Shown here in pieces: positions 22,125 to 34,215 of a stretch of DNA of 64,000 bases. Each line of letters starts with the position of its first letter. Positions within the stretch are counted from its first letter, which is position 1. The stretch covers positions 161,128,290 through 161,192,289 of the forward strand of contig CM073885.1 of the NCBI GenBank assembly GCA_037176705.1, given 5' to 3'. Both the position numbers and the translations under genes were made by a program. The DNA is from Molossus alvarezi (lineage: Eukaryota; Chordata; Mammalia; Chiroptera; Molossidae). The notes under the pieces are model-generated. The model was not told the DNA's origin. It searched no databases and saw only the letters and a list, made by a program, of their open reading frames with translations.

Positions 22125-22369
22125 TTTTTTTTTAATCCTCACCTGAGGACATTTTTGCATTTATCTTCAGATAGAGCAGGAGGGAGAGAGGGAGGAAGAG
22201 AGAGAAACATCGACGTGAGAGAGACACATCGAGTGGCTGCCACCCACACAACCCCAACCAGGGCCGGGGACAAACTGCAACTAAGGTATGTGCCTTTAGC
22301 AGAAACCAAACCCAGGACTCTCTGGTCTGCAGGCTGACACTCTAACCGCTGAGCCAAACCAGCCAGGGC
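22125..22369 (-). mobile_element. Ves SINE, long form (antisense)
   Basis: Complete antisense copy with a perfect 15-bp duplication AATATGATGCTTTTT at 22110-22124 and 22370-22384. Confidence 0.95.
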
Positions 22370-22384
22370 AATATGATGCTTTTT

Positions 22385-22894
22385 AATCAGTTTTTTCTTT
22401 GTCCTTTATGGTTGCTTTGTTTAAATGTTAAGTGCCAAATTAAGTGGGTTTGCCTCTCCATTGGGAAAATGAAAATTCACGGAAAGGTACTAAATTGGAG
22501 AGTTTCATCTGTTCCCACTTCAGAGAGCTCTTGACACGAAGAGGGGAAGTTTTATTGTAGAGCAAAGACAGTGTATAGTCACAGTTTCTCTCAATTTCAC
22601 ATGGGCTACCGTATTCTTTGTCATCCTTTGTCATCATCACGGAGTACTAAGGGGTCACACCCAGTTTGGAGAGAGACTGGAGTTCCCATGGATTGTGAAG
22701 CTTGGAAATTGTTTAGAGAACAGGGCAGAACTCCCTTGCAGACTGAGGCTGTTTCTCATACAACAGTCACAGCAAGAATGGTGACTATAGTCTTGACAAC
22801 CAAGTGTTCCAGAGAGACGGCCTCAGGCCTGAGAAGTTGTCCAAAACAATGGTCTTTCTTAAGATACAAGATTTCAGCCTTGAAAGGGGAAGAA
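22385..22894. other. Unannotated non-coding stretch
   Basis: No repeat recognised before the L1 3' end. Confidence 0.4.
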
Positions 22895-23230
22895 ATTCTG
22901 ACACATGCTACAACATGGATAAAACTTGAAAACATTATGCTCAGTGAAAGAAGCCAGACACAAAAGGACAAAGATCACCTGGTTCCACTTACATGAGGTA
23001 CCCAGCGTCATCACATCCATAGAGATCGGAAGTAGAATGCTGGTCCCCAGGGGCTGGAAAGTAGGGAGAATGGGGAGCTGTTATTTAATGAGTCTCTGCG
23101 TCTCAGTTCCACAAGATGAAAAGAACCCAGGAGGTTCTTAATAATACTGAACTTTACCCTTAAACCTAGTGAAGATAGTAAATTTGATGCTAGGTGTATT
23201 TCACCACAATTTGAATTTTTTAAGTAAAAA
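22895..23230 (+). mobile_element. L1 3' end (sense)
   Basis: ACATGGATAAAACTTGAAAAC, ATTATGCTCAGTGAAAGAAG, CCAGACACAAAAGGACAAAG, CCATAGAGATCGGAAGTAGA and CCCCAGGGGCTGGAAAGTAG are landmarks of old L1 3' untranslated regions, sense orientation. Confidence 0.8.
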
Positions 23231-24065
23231 ACAAAGGAAACTTTGGAGGCAGAGAAGGAGAAATGACATTTGCAAGGTTTCGTGGGTATTCTTTAACTGG
23301 CAGAAGCTTGAGGAGTTGACACAAGAGATTAAATTTTTCTCCTTGATGTTTATCTACTCTTGCAGAGGAGGGGGTGGGAGGATGGAGATGGGGGAGGGGT
23401 ATAAGGGATCTAATAATATTCTGAGGAAAAATTTAGTACCCCCACGATTTTCGTTTCCTTGTTTTCCACAAGACTATGTGCTTTTCTGTCATCGCGTACA
23501 GAACGAGGTCTGATGCGTGTTTTACAAAGAACTATTGATGGCGTGTCTGTGTGAATTGCCCTAGCCTTGGTCACAGCCAACTTCTGCGGGACCCTCGGCC
23601 CCATCTACAATACACTCCAGTGTGTTTGGCCATTTATGAAAGGTCAGAAATGAACTGAGAAATGGCTCGAGTCAGAAACATGTGGCCCTATAAATATCAG
23701 AGTCAGACGGTTTATTCCATTCCCCCCCACTGGCTTCTCACCCCATCTCACTCTCTCTCTTTCGCCCTCTGTTGAGGCTCCCTGCATTTTGCCCAGCACC
23801 TCAGACGGTGCAGTTACATTATACAGAGCAGGCAGCGGTCAGATTCTTTACCTGGTGATATCACTTTGTGCCCAGTTGGGTCCTGTAGCACCATTAGTAT
23901 AGCTTTCTTTTTTTAAATCCTTTAAAGATCTTTGGTTACAAAGCACCAGCAGTACAGCCTGCGATGTTCCGTTTGGTTTTAAGGGTTTCCCCTTCCCATT
24001 AATGGCAATTCTGCCTTGTGCCTGAGCTTGACACCAGCCGTGTTTTCTGAGCTGAGAGTGTGCAG
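23231..24065. other. Unannotated stretch upstream of a candidate exon
   Basis: SINE-free and no repeat recognised. ORFs of 114 and 64 codons lack motifs. Confidence 0.4.
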
Positions 24066-24171
24066 GTTTGGGCCGTCAACCTCAGAACAGATCGGGACGT
24101 TCATTATGACGTTCGCTGCCAAACTGGAGGACTTTGAAGTGACGCTGGAACACCTGCTCATGGACGTGTTT
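24066..24171 (+). CDS. Candidate internal coding exon, unknown gene
   Basis: The 106-bp segment begins after GTGTGCAG and ends directly before GTAAGTAAAG, a consensus splice donor. It is open in the frame that starts with one base of a split codon, giving about 35 residues beginning FGPSTSEQIGTF and ending HLLMDVF, and the donor falls on a codon boundary. Third positions are GC-rich. Seven CpGs survive in 106 bp while the flanks are CpG-poor, suggesting selection. Against it, the acceptor polypyrimidine tract is modest, the ORF also runs on through the donor, and I do not recognise the protein. No partner exon is visible in the window. Non-coding transcript exon or chance remain possible. Confidence 0.33.
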
Positions 24172-24177
24172 GTAAGT

Positions 24178-25640
24178 AAAGGCTTTCACCTATCCCACGC
24201 CCGGTGGACCCTCCTGCCACTCCCAAAGTCTCTGCGACTGTCCCCATTGCTGGATCTGATTCTGTTCCACAACCGTGCAGTTCTCACCCGTGTCCTTATT
24301 TCTTACTCATGTGCCTCGTGGGGAGAAAACCATCAAGTCTCCCAATGCCTGCATGGGGCGGGATGGTCTGTCCAGATTACATGCCAGAGATGTGACTTTT
24401 TAAATCAAGTATCTTCCAAAAGTCTGAATAAATGGGGTGAAGAAATCTAGCGCAGCTGCCGGAAGAGACAAAAGCAGCTTCAATCGGCATTCCTTGAGAG
24501 AATCAGATTTGTTTGGGAAGTGATCATTCCAGAAAGAGGGGGAGGATGGATTCAAAATGTTGCATTTTCCAGGTAGAGAAGCTGAGGACAGGATAGAGCA
24601 AGCATTTCAAGCATTTCACTCTCTACTGGGGGGGGGGGGGGGCTCACCACTTCCATAAGTATTAGGTTAATTAGTGTGACTCGTTTTTTAAAGAAAGAGC
24701 AGCTGACGAGGGCACTTCTGTTCTTGTGATGACTCTAGAAACACAATCTTTGAAAACTCCTGGCACTCATAGCAACTGAAACATCACTTCTACCCCCAAC
24801 CAACCACAGGCATTCCTAGCCTGGGCTCCGGGTTTTCTGTCGGTGACAGGTCTGTCTGTTTTGTATTATTGATGGGGTTTAGGCAGGTGGTAAGGCAGCT
24901 GAAAGGTGCTCTCCTTCCAAGAACAACACTGGCTGTGCCTGGGAACGGCGGCTGTGGTGCACTTCGAGGACACGCCGGCCTGCATCTCGAATCTGGAAAA
25001 GGCTGGCTGCCCATTTCTCAGTCCCTCTCAGAAACCTTTCAGGAAATGATGTGTTTTGGCAGACATGAGAGTCTGGGGCTTTTTTTCTTTCTTTATTAAT
25101 TTATAATTTGTCTTTAAATTGAGGCAACATTCTGCTGGCAGGATTCCTGGAGGGAATTAGCCTTTCCAGGGCTGGGTACCAGGACTCATTGGACCGTAGG
25201 GTTGGGAAGTCATGACTTAAAGAGGAATGTGTGGAAAATGGGGAGCATCCTTATGCGTTCCCAGTGATGGGGTTCACGGCAGCGTGTCGTTATTTTATCT
25301 GAAGTGTGAGCAGAGCAGGAGGGGGGTGTTGCTTTGACAGCCAATGTCCCCTGCCCAGCCTCCACTGCCTGCCACAGTGGGGGCTATTGGGGTGGTAGTA
25401 GGGTCTCCTGTGGAGGTGGTCTGTGGCATACCAAAGGGCTGCCATGATTTTGGTCATCTCAGGGGGGCAAAAATTCATCAGGGAGTTGTTTCATTTAAAT
25501 ACCATGAAATCACTAATGTATTACCCATTTCTCCTCAACTGCCCTATCCCCACATCATTTCTCCAACACCTTCACCACCGCAGTCTTGTTTGAAAGCTCC
25601 CACATGCACTCCCTCTTGGAAGGAAATGCAGTCATACACT
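24178..25640. other. Unannotated SINE-free stretch
   Basis: No repeat recognised. Contains a 15-base G run at 24628-24642. ORFs up to 123 codons have no motif. Confidence 0.4.
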
Positions 25641-25800
25641 CTGTCCCTTTCTATAAATACAACCCATAATTTCACGGCCCGGGCTGAGATCCTTACCACC
25701 TCTCACTTGGACTAACCGTCTAATTCCTCTCCTGCCTTAGGCATTTCTCCTCCAATTCATCCTACCACTGTCATCTCCAAAGCCACCTCCCCACACTCTA
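25640..25800 (+). mobile_element. Possible L2 fragment (sense)
   Basis: CTCTCACTTGGACTAACCGTC, CTAATTCCTCTCCTGCC and CAATTCATCCTACCACTG resemble the L2 stretch that normally reads CTCTCGCCTGGATTACTGC, CTAACTGGTCTCCCTGC. The match is weak. Confidence 0.38.
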
Positions 25801-26048
25801 TTTTTGTAATTAAAGAGAAATTATTTCTTTACACTAGTTTTAGATTCATAGCAAAATTAAGCAGTAAGTACAGAGAGTTCCCATGTACCCTCCTCCCCCA
25901 CCCCCACACACACCCCCAACCTCCTTTCCTATGGACATCTTGCACGAGAGTTGTTACAATGGATGAACCTACACTGACACATCATTACACTCAAAGTCAA
26001 AGGTTTGCATTAGGGTCACTCTTGGTGTTGTACGTTCTATGGCCTTTT

Positions 26049-26310
26049 TTTTCTTTCTTTTCTTTTTTTAATCCTCACCCGAGGACATTTTTTTTTTTTT
26101 TAGATATTTTGTTCACATAGAGTGGGAGGGAGAGAGAGAGAGAGAAACATCGATGTGAAAGGGATACACCAAGTGGCTGCCATCCACACGACCCAACCAG
26201 GGCCGGGAACAAACTGCAACTGAGGCACATGCCCTTAGCAGGAACTGAACCTGGGTCTCTCTGGACTGCAGGCCGACGCTCTAACCACTGAGCAAAACCG
26301 GTCAGGGCCA
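26049..26310 (-). mobile_element. Ves SINE in L1 relic (antisense)
   Basis: Complete antisense copy with a duplicated internal T run. The duplication TTCTATGGCCTTTT is at 26035-26048 and 26311-26324. Confidence 0.95.
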
Positions 26311-27088
26311 TTCTATGGCCTTTTCAAATGTGTAATGACGTGTATCCTCCATTGTGGTATATATGGGATAATTTCATTGCTGTAAAAATCCTCTGTGCTA
26401 CCCGTATTTATCCTTCCCTCCCACCCTCCCTCCCCGCTAACACCTGGTGATTACTAATAATGTTTTTTCTGTCTCCTTAGTTTTGCCTTTTCCAGAATGT
26501 TGGAAACCATATAGTATGTAGCTTATTTAGATTGGCTTCTTTCATTTAGCAATATGCAGTTAAGTTTCTAACACATATTTTTATGTCTTGATAGCTCATT
26601 TTTTTCTTAACACTGAATAATATTCCATTGTCTGGATGTACTATTATTTATCCATTCATTCATTAATGGACATCTTGGTTGCCTTCAAATTTAGGCAATT
26701 ATGAATAAAGCTGCTATAAACATCCATGTGCAAGTTTTTATGGGGACATACGTTTCAATTAATTTGGGTAAATACTAAGAAGCTCCATGGCTGGATCATA
26801 TGGTAACAGGAAGTTTAATTTTGCATGAAACTGTCTTCCATGGCTGTACCATTTTACATTCTCACAGAAATGAATGAGAGTTCCTGGTCCTCCACATTCA
26901 TGCCAACATTTGGTGTTGTCAGTGTTTTGGATTTTAGCCATTCTAATAGGTGTGTAGTGATGTCTCATTGTTGTCTTAGTTTGAAATCCCCTAATCATGT
27001 ATTATATGGGACATTTTTTCATATGCTTCATTGCCATCTGTATATCTTCTATGGTGAGGTGTCTGTTCAGGTCTTTTGTCCATTTTTT

Positions 27089-27333
27089 TTTTTTTTTTTA
27101 ATCCTCACCCGAGGACACTTTTTCCCATATTTTGTTCAGATAGAGTGGGAGGGAGAGAGAGAGAGAGAGAATCATCAACGTGAAAGGGACACATCGAGTG
27201 GCTGCCACCCCCACGACCCAACCAGGGCCAGGGACAAACTGCAACTGGGATACTCACTCTTAGCGGGAACCGAACCCGGGTCTCTGTGGACCGCAGGCCG
27301 ACACTCCAACCACTGAGCCAAACCGGCCAGGGC
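27089..27333 (-). mobile_element. Ves SINE in L1 relic (antisense)
   Basis: Complete antisense copy. The duplication CTTTTGTCCATTTTTT is at 27073-27088 and 27334-27349, 16 bp perfect. Confidence 0.96.
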
Positions 27334-27434
27334 CTTTTGTCCATTTTTTAATCTGGTTGTTAGGTTTCTTATTGCTGAGTTTTAAGAGCTTATTGTATAT
27401 TTTAGATACCAGTCATTTTTCAGATATGTCTTTT

Positions 27435-27678
27435 TTTTTCTCTTTTTTTAATCTTTACCCAAGGACATTTTTTTGCATTTATCTTCAGATAGAGCATGAG
27501 GGAGAGAGAGAGAAACATCAATGTGAGAGAGATACATCAAGTGGCTGCCACCCGCATGACCCCAACCGGGGCCGGGGACAAACTGCAACCCAGGTATGTG
27601 TCCCTAGCGGGAACCGAACCTGAGACTCTCTGGTCCGCAGGCCAACACTCCAACCACTGACCCAAATCGGCCAGGGCT
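27435..27678 (-). mobile_element. Ves SINE in L1 relic (antisense)
   Basis: Complete antisense copy. The duplication CAGATATGTCTTTT is at 27421-27434 and 27679-27692. Confidence 0.96.
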
Positions 27679-29074
27679 CAGATATGTCTTTTACAAATAT
27701 TTTCTCCCAGTCCATGGTTTGTCTTCTCATTTTCTTGACAGTGTCTTTTGTGGAGCAGAAAATGTTTATTTCAATGAAATCTAGCTTATCAAGTATTACT
27801 CTCATGGTCATGCCTTGGTGTCATATGCAAGGTCACCTAGGTTTTCTTCTACATTATCTTCTAGGGGTTTTATGGTTTTGTGTTTCATTTTTAAGTCTGT
27901 GATCCATTTTGAGTTCATTTTTGTGAGGGGCATAAGGTCTTTGCTTAGATTCATTTTTTTACATGTGGATGTTGTTATTCCAGCACCATTTAGTGAAAAG
28001 ACTGTCTTGGCTCCGTTGTGCTGCCCTTGCTTCTGTGTCAAACCAGTTGATTATATTTATATAGATCTGTTTCTGGCCTCTCTACTCCGTTCCATTCATC
28101 TCTGTGTCTGTTCTTGCACCAATATCACGCTGTCTTCTGGTGTAGCTTTACAGTGAGCCTTGAAGCGGGTCACGTCAGCTCTCCCACTGTTCTTTTCCTT
28201 CCATACTGAGGTGACGAATCTCGGTTTTTCTCCTTTCATATAAATTTCAGAATCAGTTTGTATATACTTGCTAAGTTTGTAATAACTTGCTAAGATTTTT
28301 ACTAGGGTCATGTAAAATGTACAGATCGAGTTGAGAAGAATGACATTCTGACACTATCGAGTCTTCCCATCATGAACGTGGACTATTTATCCATTTACTT
28401 AGTTCTTTGTTGATATCTTTCATCAGTGTTTTCCCAGTTTCCTCATATAGGTCTTCTATTTTGTTAGAATTATACCTAAATATTTTATTTTGGAGTGCCA
28501 ATGTAATTGATAATGTGTTTTTAATTTCAAATTCCACTTGTTCGCTGCCGGCATAGGGGAACATAATTTACTTTTATATATTACCCTTGTATCCTGTAAC
28601 CTTGCGGTAATTGTTAACTGGTTCTGAAAGTATGTTTTTCAACTCAGATTTTCTACATGGACAATCATGTCATCTATGAACAATGATAATTCTCTTTTTT
28701 CTTTCCCAATCCATATACCTTTGATTGCATTTTCTTGTTACATTAGCGAGGACTTCCAACACCATGTTGAAAAGCCAGGGTGGGAAGGATGTCCTTGCCT
28801 TGCTCCTGATCTTAGCGAGACAGCTTCGAGTTTCTCACTATTAGGTACGGTGTTAGCTGTAGGCTTTTCGTAGATACTGTTTATCAGATTGGGAAGCTCC
28901 TTCTATTCCTAGTTTAGTGAGGGTATTAATCATGAATGGGTTTTAGATTTTGTCAAATGCATTCCCTGCCTCAATTCCTCTGGTAAGATATTTTCTCCTG
29001 AGGGCAGGCCTTGCTAAGATAACAGGACGCTCTGATGTACCTCCATGGACACACATCCCTAAAGAATATCGAGA

Positions 29075-29290
29075 ATGAGCTTTCAAGTTGCATGGATTTG
29101 GGTCTCCATCCCAGCTCAGCACCCACCCGAGCCATGTGACTCTCTGCAAGTGTTTAATCTTTCTGAGCTTTGATTTCCTCATCGATACAGTGTAGTTAAT
29201 ACTTCACAGTTTACAGGGTCACCGTAAAGATTGGAAGGAGGTAATGTAGAGCCAGCACCAGGGCTATGCCCCGTGCAAAGGAAGCCCTCC
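29075..29290 (+). mobile_element. MIR SINE (sense)
   Basis: TGCATGGATTTGGGTCTCCA, CAGCTCAGCACC, GCCATGTGACTCTCTGCAAG, TTTCCTCATCGATACAGTG and ACAGGGTCACCGTAAAGATT follow MIR order, diverged. Confidence 0.75.
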
Positions 29291-30115
29291 GTGAGTGAGC
29301 GCTCTTCTGCTCCTTGCCTTCCCCTAGAAAAAGCGTCTGTTTTAAGTCCCTAACCACAAGAAGTTATTCTCTACTCCTTTCCTTCTGAAGCTCTCTTTCA
29401 CCGTTATCACCCAACCTTCCCCCTTGAACCTTCAGGGGACTTGGTTCTGTCAAAGCACAGCATTGACTCTGCTTTACCACAGCTGGGCTGATTCTCCCGC
29501 CTGCGACCAATGTGACAGGAGGCACCTGGTCCTGAGCCCACAGCCAACAGGCGATGGAGCCTGGGGGACAGGACTGTGCTTGGCTTCTGCTCTCCAGTTC
29601 GGCTTCTGTAGTGGGGACTCTGAGCAAGGTGACTTTGGGCTGCATTTCCAAAGCCACTTCCCAGGAGAGAGCCAGGAAGAGTGTCTGACATCCCACAGGG
29701 CCTGGGAGATAAAAACACACAGAAGAATGAGGGCACTTGACATCCATAGGCCAGTATCTCGCTCCTCACCCTTGCTAGGGATGGCATGATTTCTCACATG
29801 AGTCTAATTGTCTAGAAAGAATATTTCCATCAGAGGCCCATTAGCTTTGGCTTTCCTCTATAGCTCATAGCATGCTCATTAGGGTGTCATCCCACTATCT
29901 CAAGAACAGCTGTTTCCATATTGACACTTCCTTTCCAGGATTACAAAAAGCCTCTGAGGGGGTTTGTGGGATTGCAAGGGTTCTGCAAGATGAGATAAAA
30001 GGGACATATCAGACCTGGTGTTTCATAATTAGTTGTCGCCACTCTGGGGCTCCTGTAGCTACTGCAATGCTGCTGGATCTGTGAACAAAAATAGCATGCA
30101 CACGTGTATGTGTGT
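29291..30115. other. Unannotated non-coding stretch
   Basis: No repeat recognised. Four overlapping ORFs of 107-127 codons lie on both strands at 29364-29797, typical of a GC-rich chance-open stretch, with no motif. Confidence 0.45.
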
Positions 30116-30116
30116 G

Positions 30117-30120
30117 AATG

Positions 30121-30151
<31 letters not shown>
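30117..30151 (+). repeat. (CA)n microsatellite
   Basis: About 16 uninterrupted CA units. Confidence 0.96.
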
Positions 30152-31540
30152 CACCGCAGCAGAGTAAAGAGCACAAAAGGTGAGGTCAGTCAAAGCATGT
30201 GAATGACTCTTCAGGACTAGCTCCAGAATTGTTGGCAATGCCATTGCTGATGTGGATGTCTTGTTCCCTTTGTCTGTCTAGCCTGATCTTGTTTCAAAGG
30301 ACTTAAGGTTCTTCTGTCCAAAGTATAGCTTGGAAGCTTCATGTCACTAGTAGGTCCATGGACTATGAGCCCTGTAACATATACTGAAGGAAAACAGAAG
30401 AGAGGAAATTAGGCAGGTGTCCTGAAACACTGTTTATTGCATTAAATAACCCAGTACCTAGATTCGAGTTTGTTCATTCAGAGAGGCTGAGTGGCTCCAG
30501 CGTTCCCTTCCAGCATCCCGTGCACTTTCCAGGGCCCCAATGACCTTCTAGTTACTACCCACTGCCTTCAGTGTTTGTCTGGCTTAAACTCTCTGTAACA
30601 TTGCTCCTTCTGTTTGTAATTTAATTCTTGTTTGTATCAAAATAATAATATTCATGGCAATGTAAATAACATTTTAAAGTTCAAGAGTACTACAGGGCTT
30701 ATTAAAAAATACACACACTCAGACCCTTTCTCTCCATCTCTGAGTCCCTCTCCCCAGGGGTACCTGCAGACCTCCCTTTCAGCTGTTGCTTCTAGTAGTT
30801 AACTCTAAGCTTCTCAATGACATAATTATACTGTGATTTCTTAATTACTCAATTTTTGGCATTTTTGCTGCCACCCTGAAGGATGAGGCTTTGACCTATG
30901 TAAAACCTTACTCCACATCCCTACAAGCACACACGTCTCTCTTCTTTCTTCTCAGTATATCTACATCACCATTTAAATCAAAATTCAGTTCTATTATGAC
31001 AATCAAATATTGTTTACAGTTAGAAATATTATATATTATGATTACATATCCTGAATACTGTGACTTTATGTTTTTCCAGGAGTTAATAATTGCCTTGTGT
31101 CATTCTTTGCTTAATAGTCTGTGTACCCTTTCAATCATTTTTCTCTCAGTTCTTCAGTAGAAGTATGTATCTCCTCTCAACTTGGAAAACTCATCAAATA
31201 ATCAACATATTCTCTTTTATTTTCTTATTTTTGAGACATTCTTCCTGAGTTCCCTCATCCTCCTGCAGCAGTGGGGTTAGCTTCTAAGTCTCTTGCATGG
31301 CTTTCTTCTTGGTCTCCTCTTCTCCATTATTCTGGGAACTCCCTTTGCACCTCTCCTGTGATCAGTTCTTCTTTTCTTGGAACTCATGTTCTTCTCTCTG
31401 TAGGTCTAACTTTATTTTTCTAGGGATTATCTTCCAGTGAACTTCTGGGAAAAGGCGAGTGAGAAGTAAAATTTTTGCTCTTGAATATCTGCCCTCACAC
31501 TTAGCTAATAACTTGTCTAGTGGTCACTTGTCTGCTACTG
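30152..31540. other. Unannotated AT-rich stretch
   Basis: No repeat I can name. It may include diverged L2 upstream of the segment at 31540. Confidence 0.4.
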
Positions 31541-31855
31541 AAACCCAGAGCTACATCTCCATGCTTGACTGTTAAGTTCCAGGTCAAAATGTTCAGGCAC
31601 CAGAAGCTCTGTACGTCTAGAGCTACTCATTTTCATCTCCCAAACCTTCTCCTCTTTCTGTGTATTTAACTAACAGGACCAAACTTCCTCCCTCTAGTCC
31701 CTTAGTATAGAGACACACTGTGTATCTCCCTCCACCATTTATGACTCCCCAGTGTCTTGTATTCAGCCTCTCACCACTATCCTCCTTCTGGACTCAATCG
31801 TTGCTTATTTGGACAATTGCAAGGATCTTGTAACTACTCTCTGACCCTCCAGTGT
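31540..31855 (+). mobile_element. Possible L2 fragment (sense)
   Basis: CTCTCACCACTATCCTCCTT, TTGCTTATTTGGACAATTGC and AAGGATCTTGTAACTACTCT follow the L2 order that usually reads CTCACCACCTCCACTGC, CTGGATTACTGCAATAGCC and CTCCTAACTGGTCTCC. Divergence is high. Confidence 0.42.
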
Positions 31856-31998
31856 ACCATTCACTCTCTATCATTGTACCATTTACCCTCTCCATGGTAC
31901 CATTCACCCTCTCCATGGTACCATTCACCCTCTCCATGGTACCATTCACCCTCTCCATGGTACCATTCACCCTCTCCATGGTACCATTCACCCTCTAT
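31855..31998 (+). repeat. 21-bp minisatellite, about 6-7 units
   Basis: The unit ACCATTCACCCTCTCCATGGT is repeated head to tail. The central copies look identical and the outermost carry changes (for example ATTTACCCTC and CCCTCTATCACTC). Each junction forms CCATGGTACCAT, a partly palindromic block. As 21 is a multiple of 3, all frames stay open; the minus strand reads a seven-residue repeat NGTMERV, which is not evidence of a gene. Confidence 0.97.
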
Positions 31999-32025
31999 CA
32001 CTCAAGTTCAAAAAATTTAGGCTAG

Positions 32026-32305
32026 CCCTGGTCACTTTGGCTCAGCGGTTAGAGCATTAGCCCATGGACCAAAGAGTCGCAGGTTCAATTCTGGTCAAGG
32101 GCACATACCTGGGTTGCAGTTCGATCCCCAGCCCTGCTCAGGGTGGTGGAGGAGGAAACCAGTCAATGTGTTTCTCTCACATCAATGTTTTACTCTCTCC
32201 ATCCCTCCCTTCCCCTCTCCCTCCCTCCCTCCCTTTTCTCCTCCCTCCCACGCTACCTGAAAATCAATGGAAAAATATCCTCAGATGAAGATTACAAAAA
32301 CAAAG
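32026..32305 (+). mobile_element. Ves SINE, long form
   Basis: CCCTGGTCACTTTGGCTCAG head, AGGTTCAATTCTGG B box, expanded CCCTCCCTCC tract, tail ATATCCTCAGATGAAGATTA. The duplication TTAGGCTAG is at 32017-32025 and 32306-32314. Confidence 0.95.
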
Positions 32306-32314
32306 TTAGGCTAG

Positions 32315-34045
32315 ATGGTATTACTTCCTACCAAAAAAGTAGGTTTTAAGGACTCCCTCTTGCTCACAGATGTCCCATGATGTGAAACTTCCAGGTACTC
32401 ATCTTTCTAAGAGATCAAGTGCTTTCTTTCTTCACCTTGGGAAACTACAGACCATGTGGCTCACCCCAGAGACTCCTGGGCAGGTGGGCAGTTGCCTTGG
32501 GAGTGACGTGTTCCTGGGCAAAGGAGAGAAAGCCATATGATGGCCCAAAAGAAAGCCATCCTTCTTGAAGCAGCACAGGGATTACTTAAACCAAGATGAA
32601 CCATTCTCCTGTTGAAGAAAATGACATGTTAAACTTCTGAAAAAGAGAAGCATGAAAATTAGAAGACTTAAAAGTTCATCCTTAGCCACCCAGTGCTTAT
32701 CTGAAAGTTGGAAGCTAAGCCTAGTAAAAATCAAAAGTCAACATTCATTTACTGTTTGAAGGTGTTCTATATATATTCCACTAATCCTGGGTAGTCAATA
32801 CCATAGATAAGGACATTATTTATTTTGCCATTCTAGGTGCAATGAACAGTTTACCCTGTGCAAACTTCACTTTATAAACAGGGCAAATCAATGCTGGTTC
32901 AAAATCCACCCACAGTTGCTAGCGCATGGAAAGGGGCTTTGCAAAATGGCCTCAAAAGCCCATCTACACAGCGAGCCCCTCATGGGTCAGCTTATTACCT
33001 ACTTAATCACACAGGCATCCTGGCAATTTTATCGATTTGTCAGGACCTGGACATGACATCATTCCTAATAGCACATGCAATAAGCCATTACCACCATGCA
33101 GAATAGCCGTTATCCTAGGCTGCAGCCATTGATTGCCTGACTTAGCCCCCTGCTGGGAAGGGCAAGTGGCACTCTGATGGGGCAGAGCATACTGAGGCGA
33201 GACGTAAAGGACCTTCGTGTGGAAGTGAATAGTTGAATGATTCTGTCAACAGGCTGAGGAGCCTGGTATTTGAAGCAAGGAATGTGAAGATAGAAAATAG
33301 ACCAATTCTCTGCACAGAACATTAATACTTTCCATTTGACATTTTCTACATCTTGATCATTGCCATCAAGATTGAGATTCTGGGATGCCCATTAGCATGT
33401 GAGGTTTTTCATCCAGCAAATGCTGCATTTTCTTCCTACCCTGGAAGCATGAAGGTCTGGTTTCCTTTGTGAGGGGATGTATGTTTTTGCATCGATGGAC
33501 ATAAAAGGTCCTATACAGGGCTAATTGATTCTCTTCTAGTTACTCAAATGAAACATACTAAACAGAAAATTCAGAAAGATCCAAAAAGAAGCCTGTCTCC
33601 CACCCAAAATGTGTAGCTAACCTGGATGACCTTTAAGGAATTCAGCTGGATAAAATATGGACGTCATAACACAACATGTATGAAGAGGGAGAAAGACAGA
33701 TGGTGACGTCCGGGAAGTCTGTGTGGTGACAGGAAAATAGTGTGCGGGATTGAGAGTGGAATCAAACGAGGTGTGTGAGTGTGTGTGTGTGCGTGTGCGT
33801 GCGCGCCACTCACAAAGGACTTTCACAAACATTATTTCATTCCATCCTGTTGGGTAGGTATGTTCAGTAACCTTCCAGGTGCAAACCCAGGTATAAGCTT
33901 TTTTCACTTCACTACAGACATCAGCACAGAGCCGAGTTTGAACAACAAAAGAAAACTCTTCCCACAAGCAAACGTCCCCTCATATCCTCAGTTGTTGACC
34001 CAGCACCTGACACATAGCAGCTGTACAGGAGAGGACAGTGGTTCG
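32315..34045. other. Unannotated, Ves-free stretch
   Basis: No repeat named except a short (GT)n-like tract at 33770-33807. ORFs up to 116 codons (33617-33967 minus) arise across that tract and lack motifs. Confidence 0.45.
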
Positions 34046-34215
34046 TGGGTTCCCAAGCCACTTACAGTGTCACCAGGGCAGGTACTCCACCTCTTTAGGC
34101 CTTAGTGTCTTCACCTTCATTTAGGGTAACTAAGAGTACCTATTTGATCAAATGTTGTAAGAATTCAATGAACTAATATATTTAAAAATCTTTAAAATAT
34201 TGACTGCAGTAGGAT
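34046..34215 (+). mobile_element. MIR SINE fragment (sense)
   Basis: GTACTCCACCTCTTTAGGCC, TTAGTGTCTTCACCTTCATT, AGGGTAACTAAGAGTACCTA and TGTAAGAATTCAATGAACTA resemble the middle and 3' part of MIR. Confidence 0.6.

Larger units (their letters stand above)
25801..28960 (-). mobile_element. L1 relic (antisense): 3'UTR and ORF2 C-terminal part
   Basis: Read on the minus strand, the block contains an L1 ORF2 C-terminal region in broken pieces, then a 3' untranslated region. On the plus strand, AGAGTTCCCATGTACCCTCC and TATTCCATTGTCTGGATGTA mark the 3' part. The minus-strand peptide at 26759-26998 contains MRHHYTPIRMAKIQ and KCWHECGGPGTLIHFCENVK, recognisably the ORF2 C-terminal cysteine region. 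27808-28041 carries TKMNSKWITDLKMKHKTIK. Three Ves SINEs interrupt it. The element is 5'-truncated and frameshifted, so inactive. Confidence 0.88.

Noticed and set aside
29364..29797. Four overlapping ORFs of 107-127 codons
   Set aside because: Open on both strands in several frames at once, as expected for a GC-rich stretch lacking TA-containing stops.
31855..31998. CRISPR-like array
   Set aside because: Units are directly adjacent with no unique spacers; it is a minisatellite in a mammalian genome.
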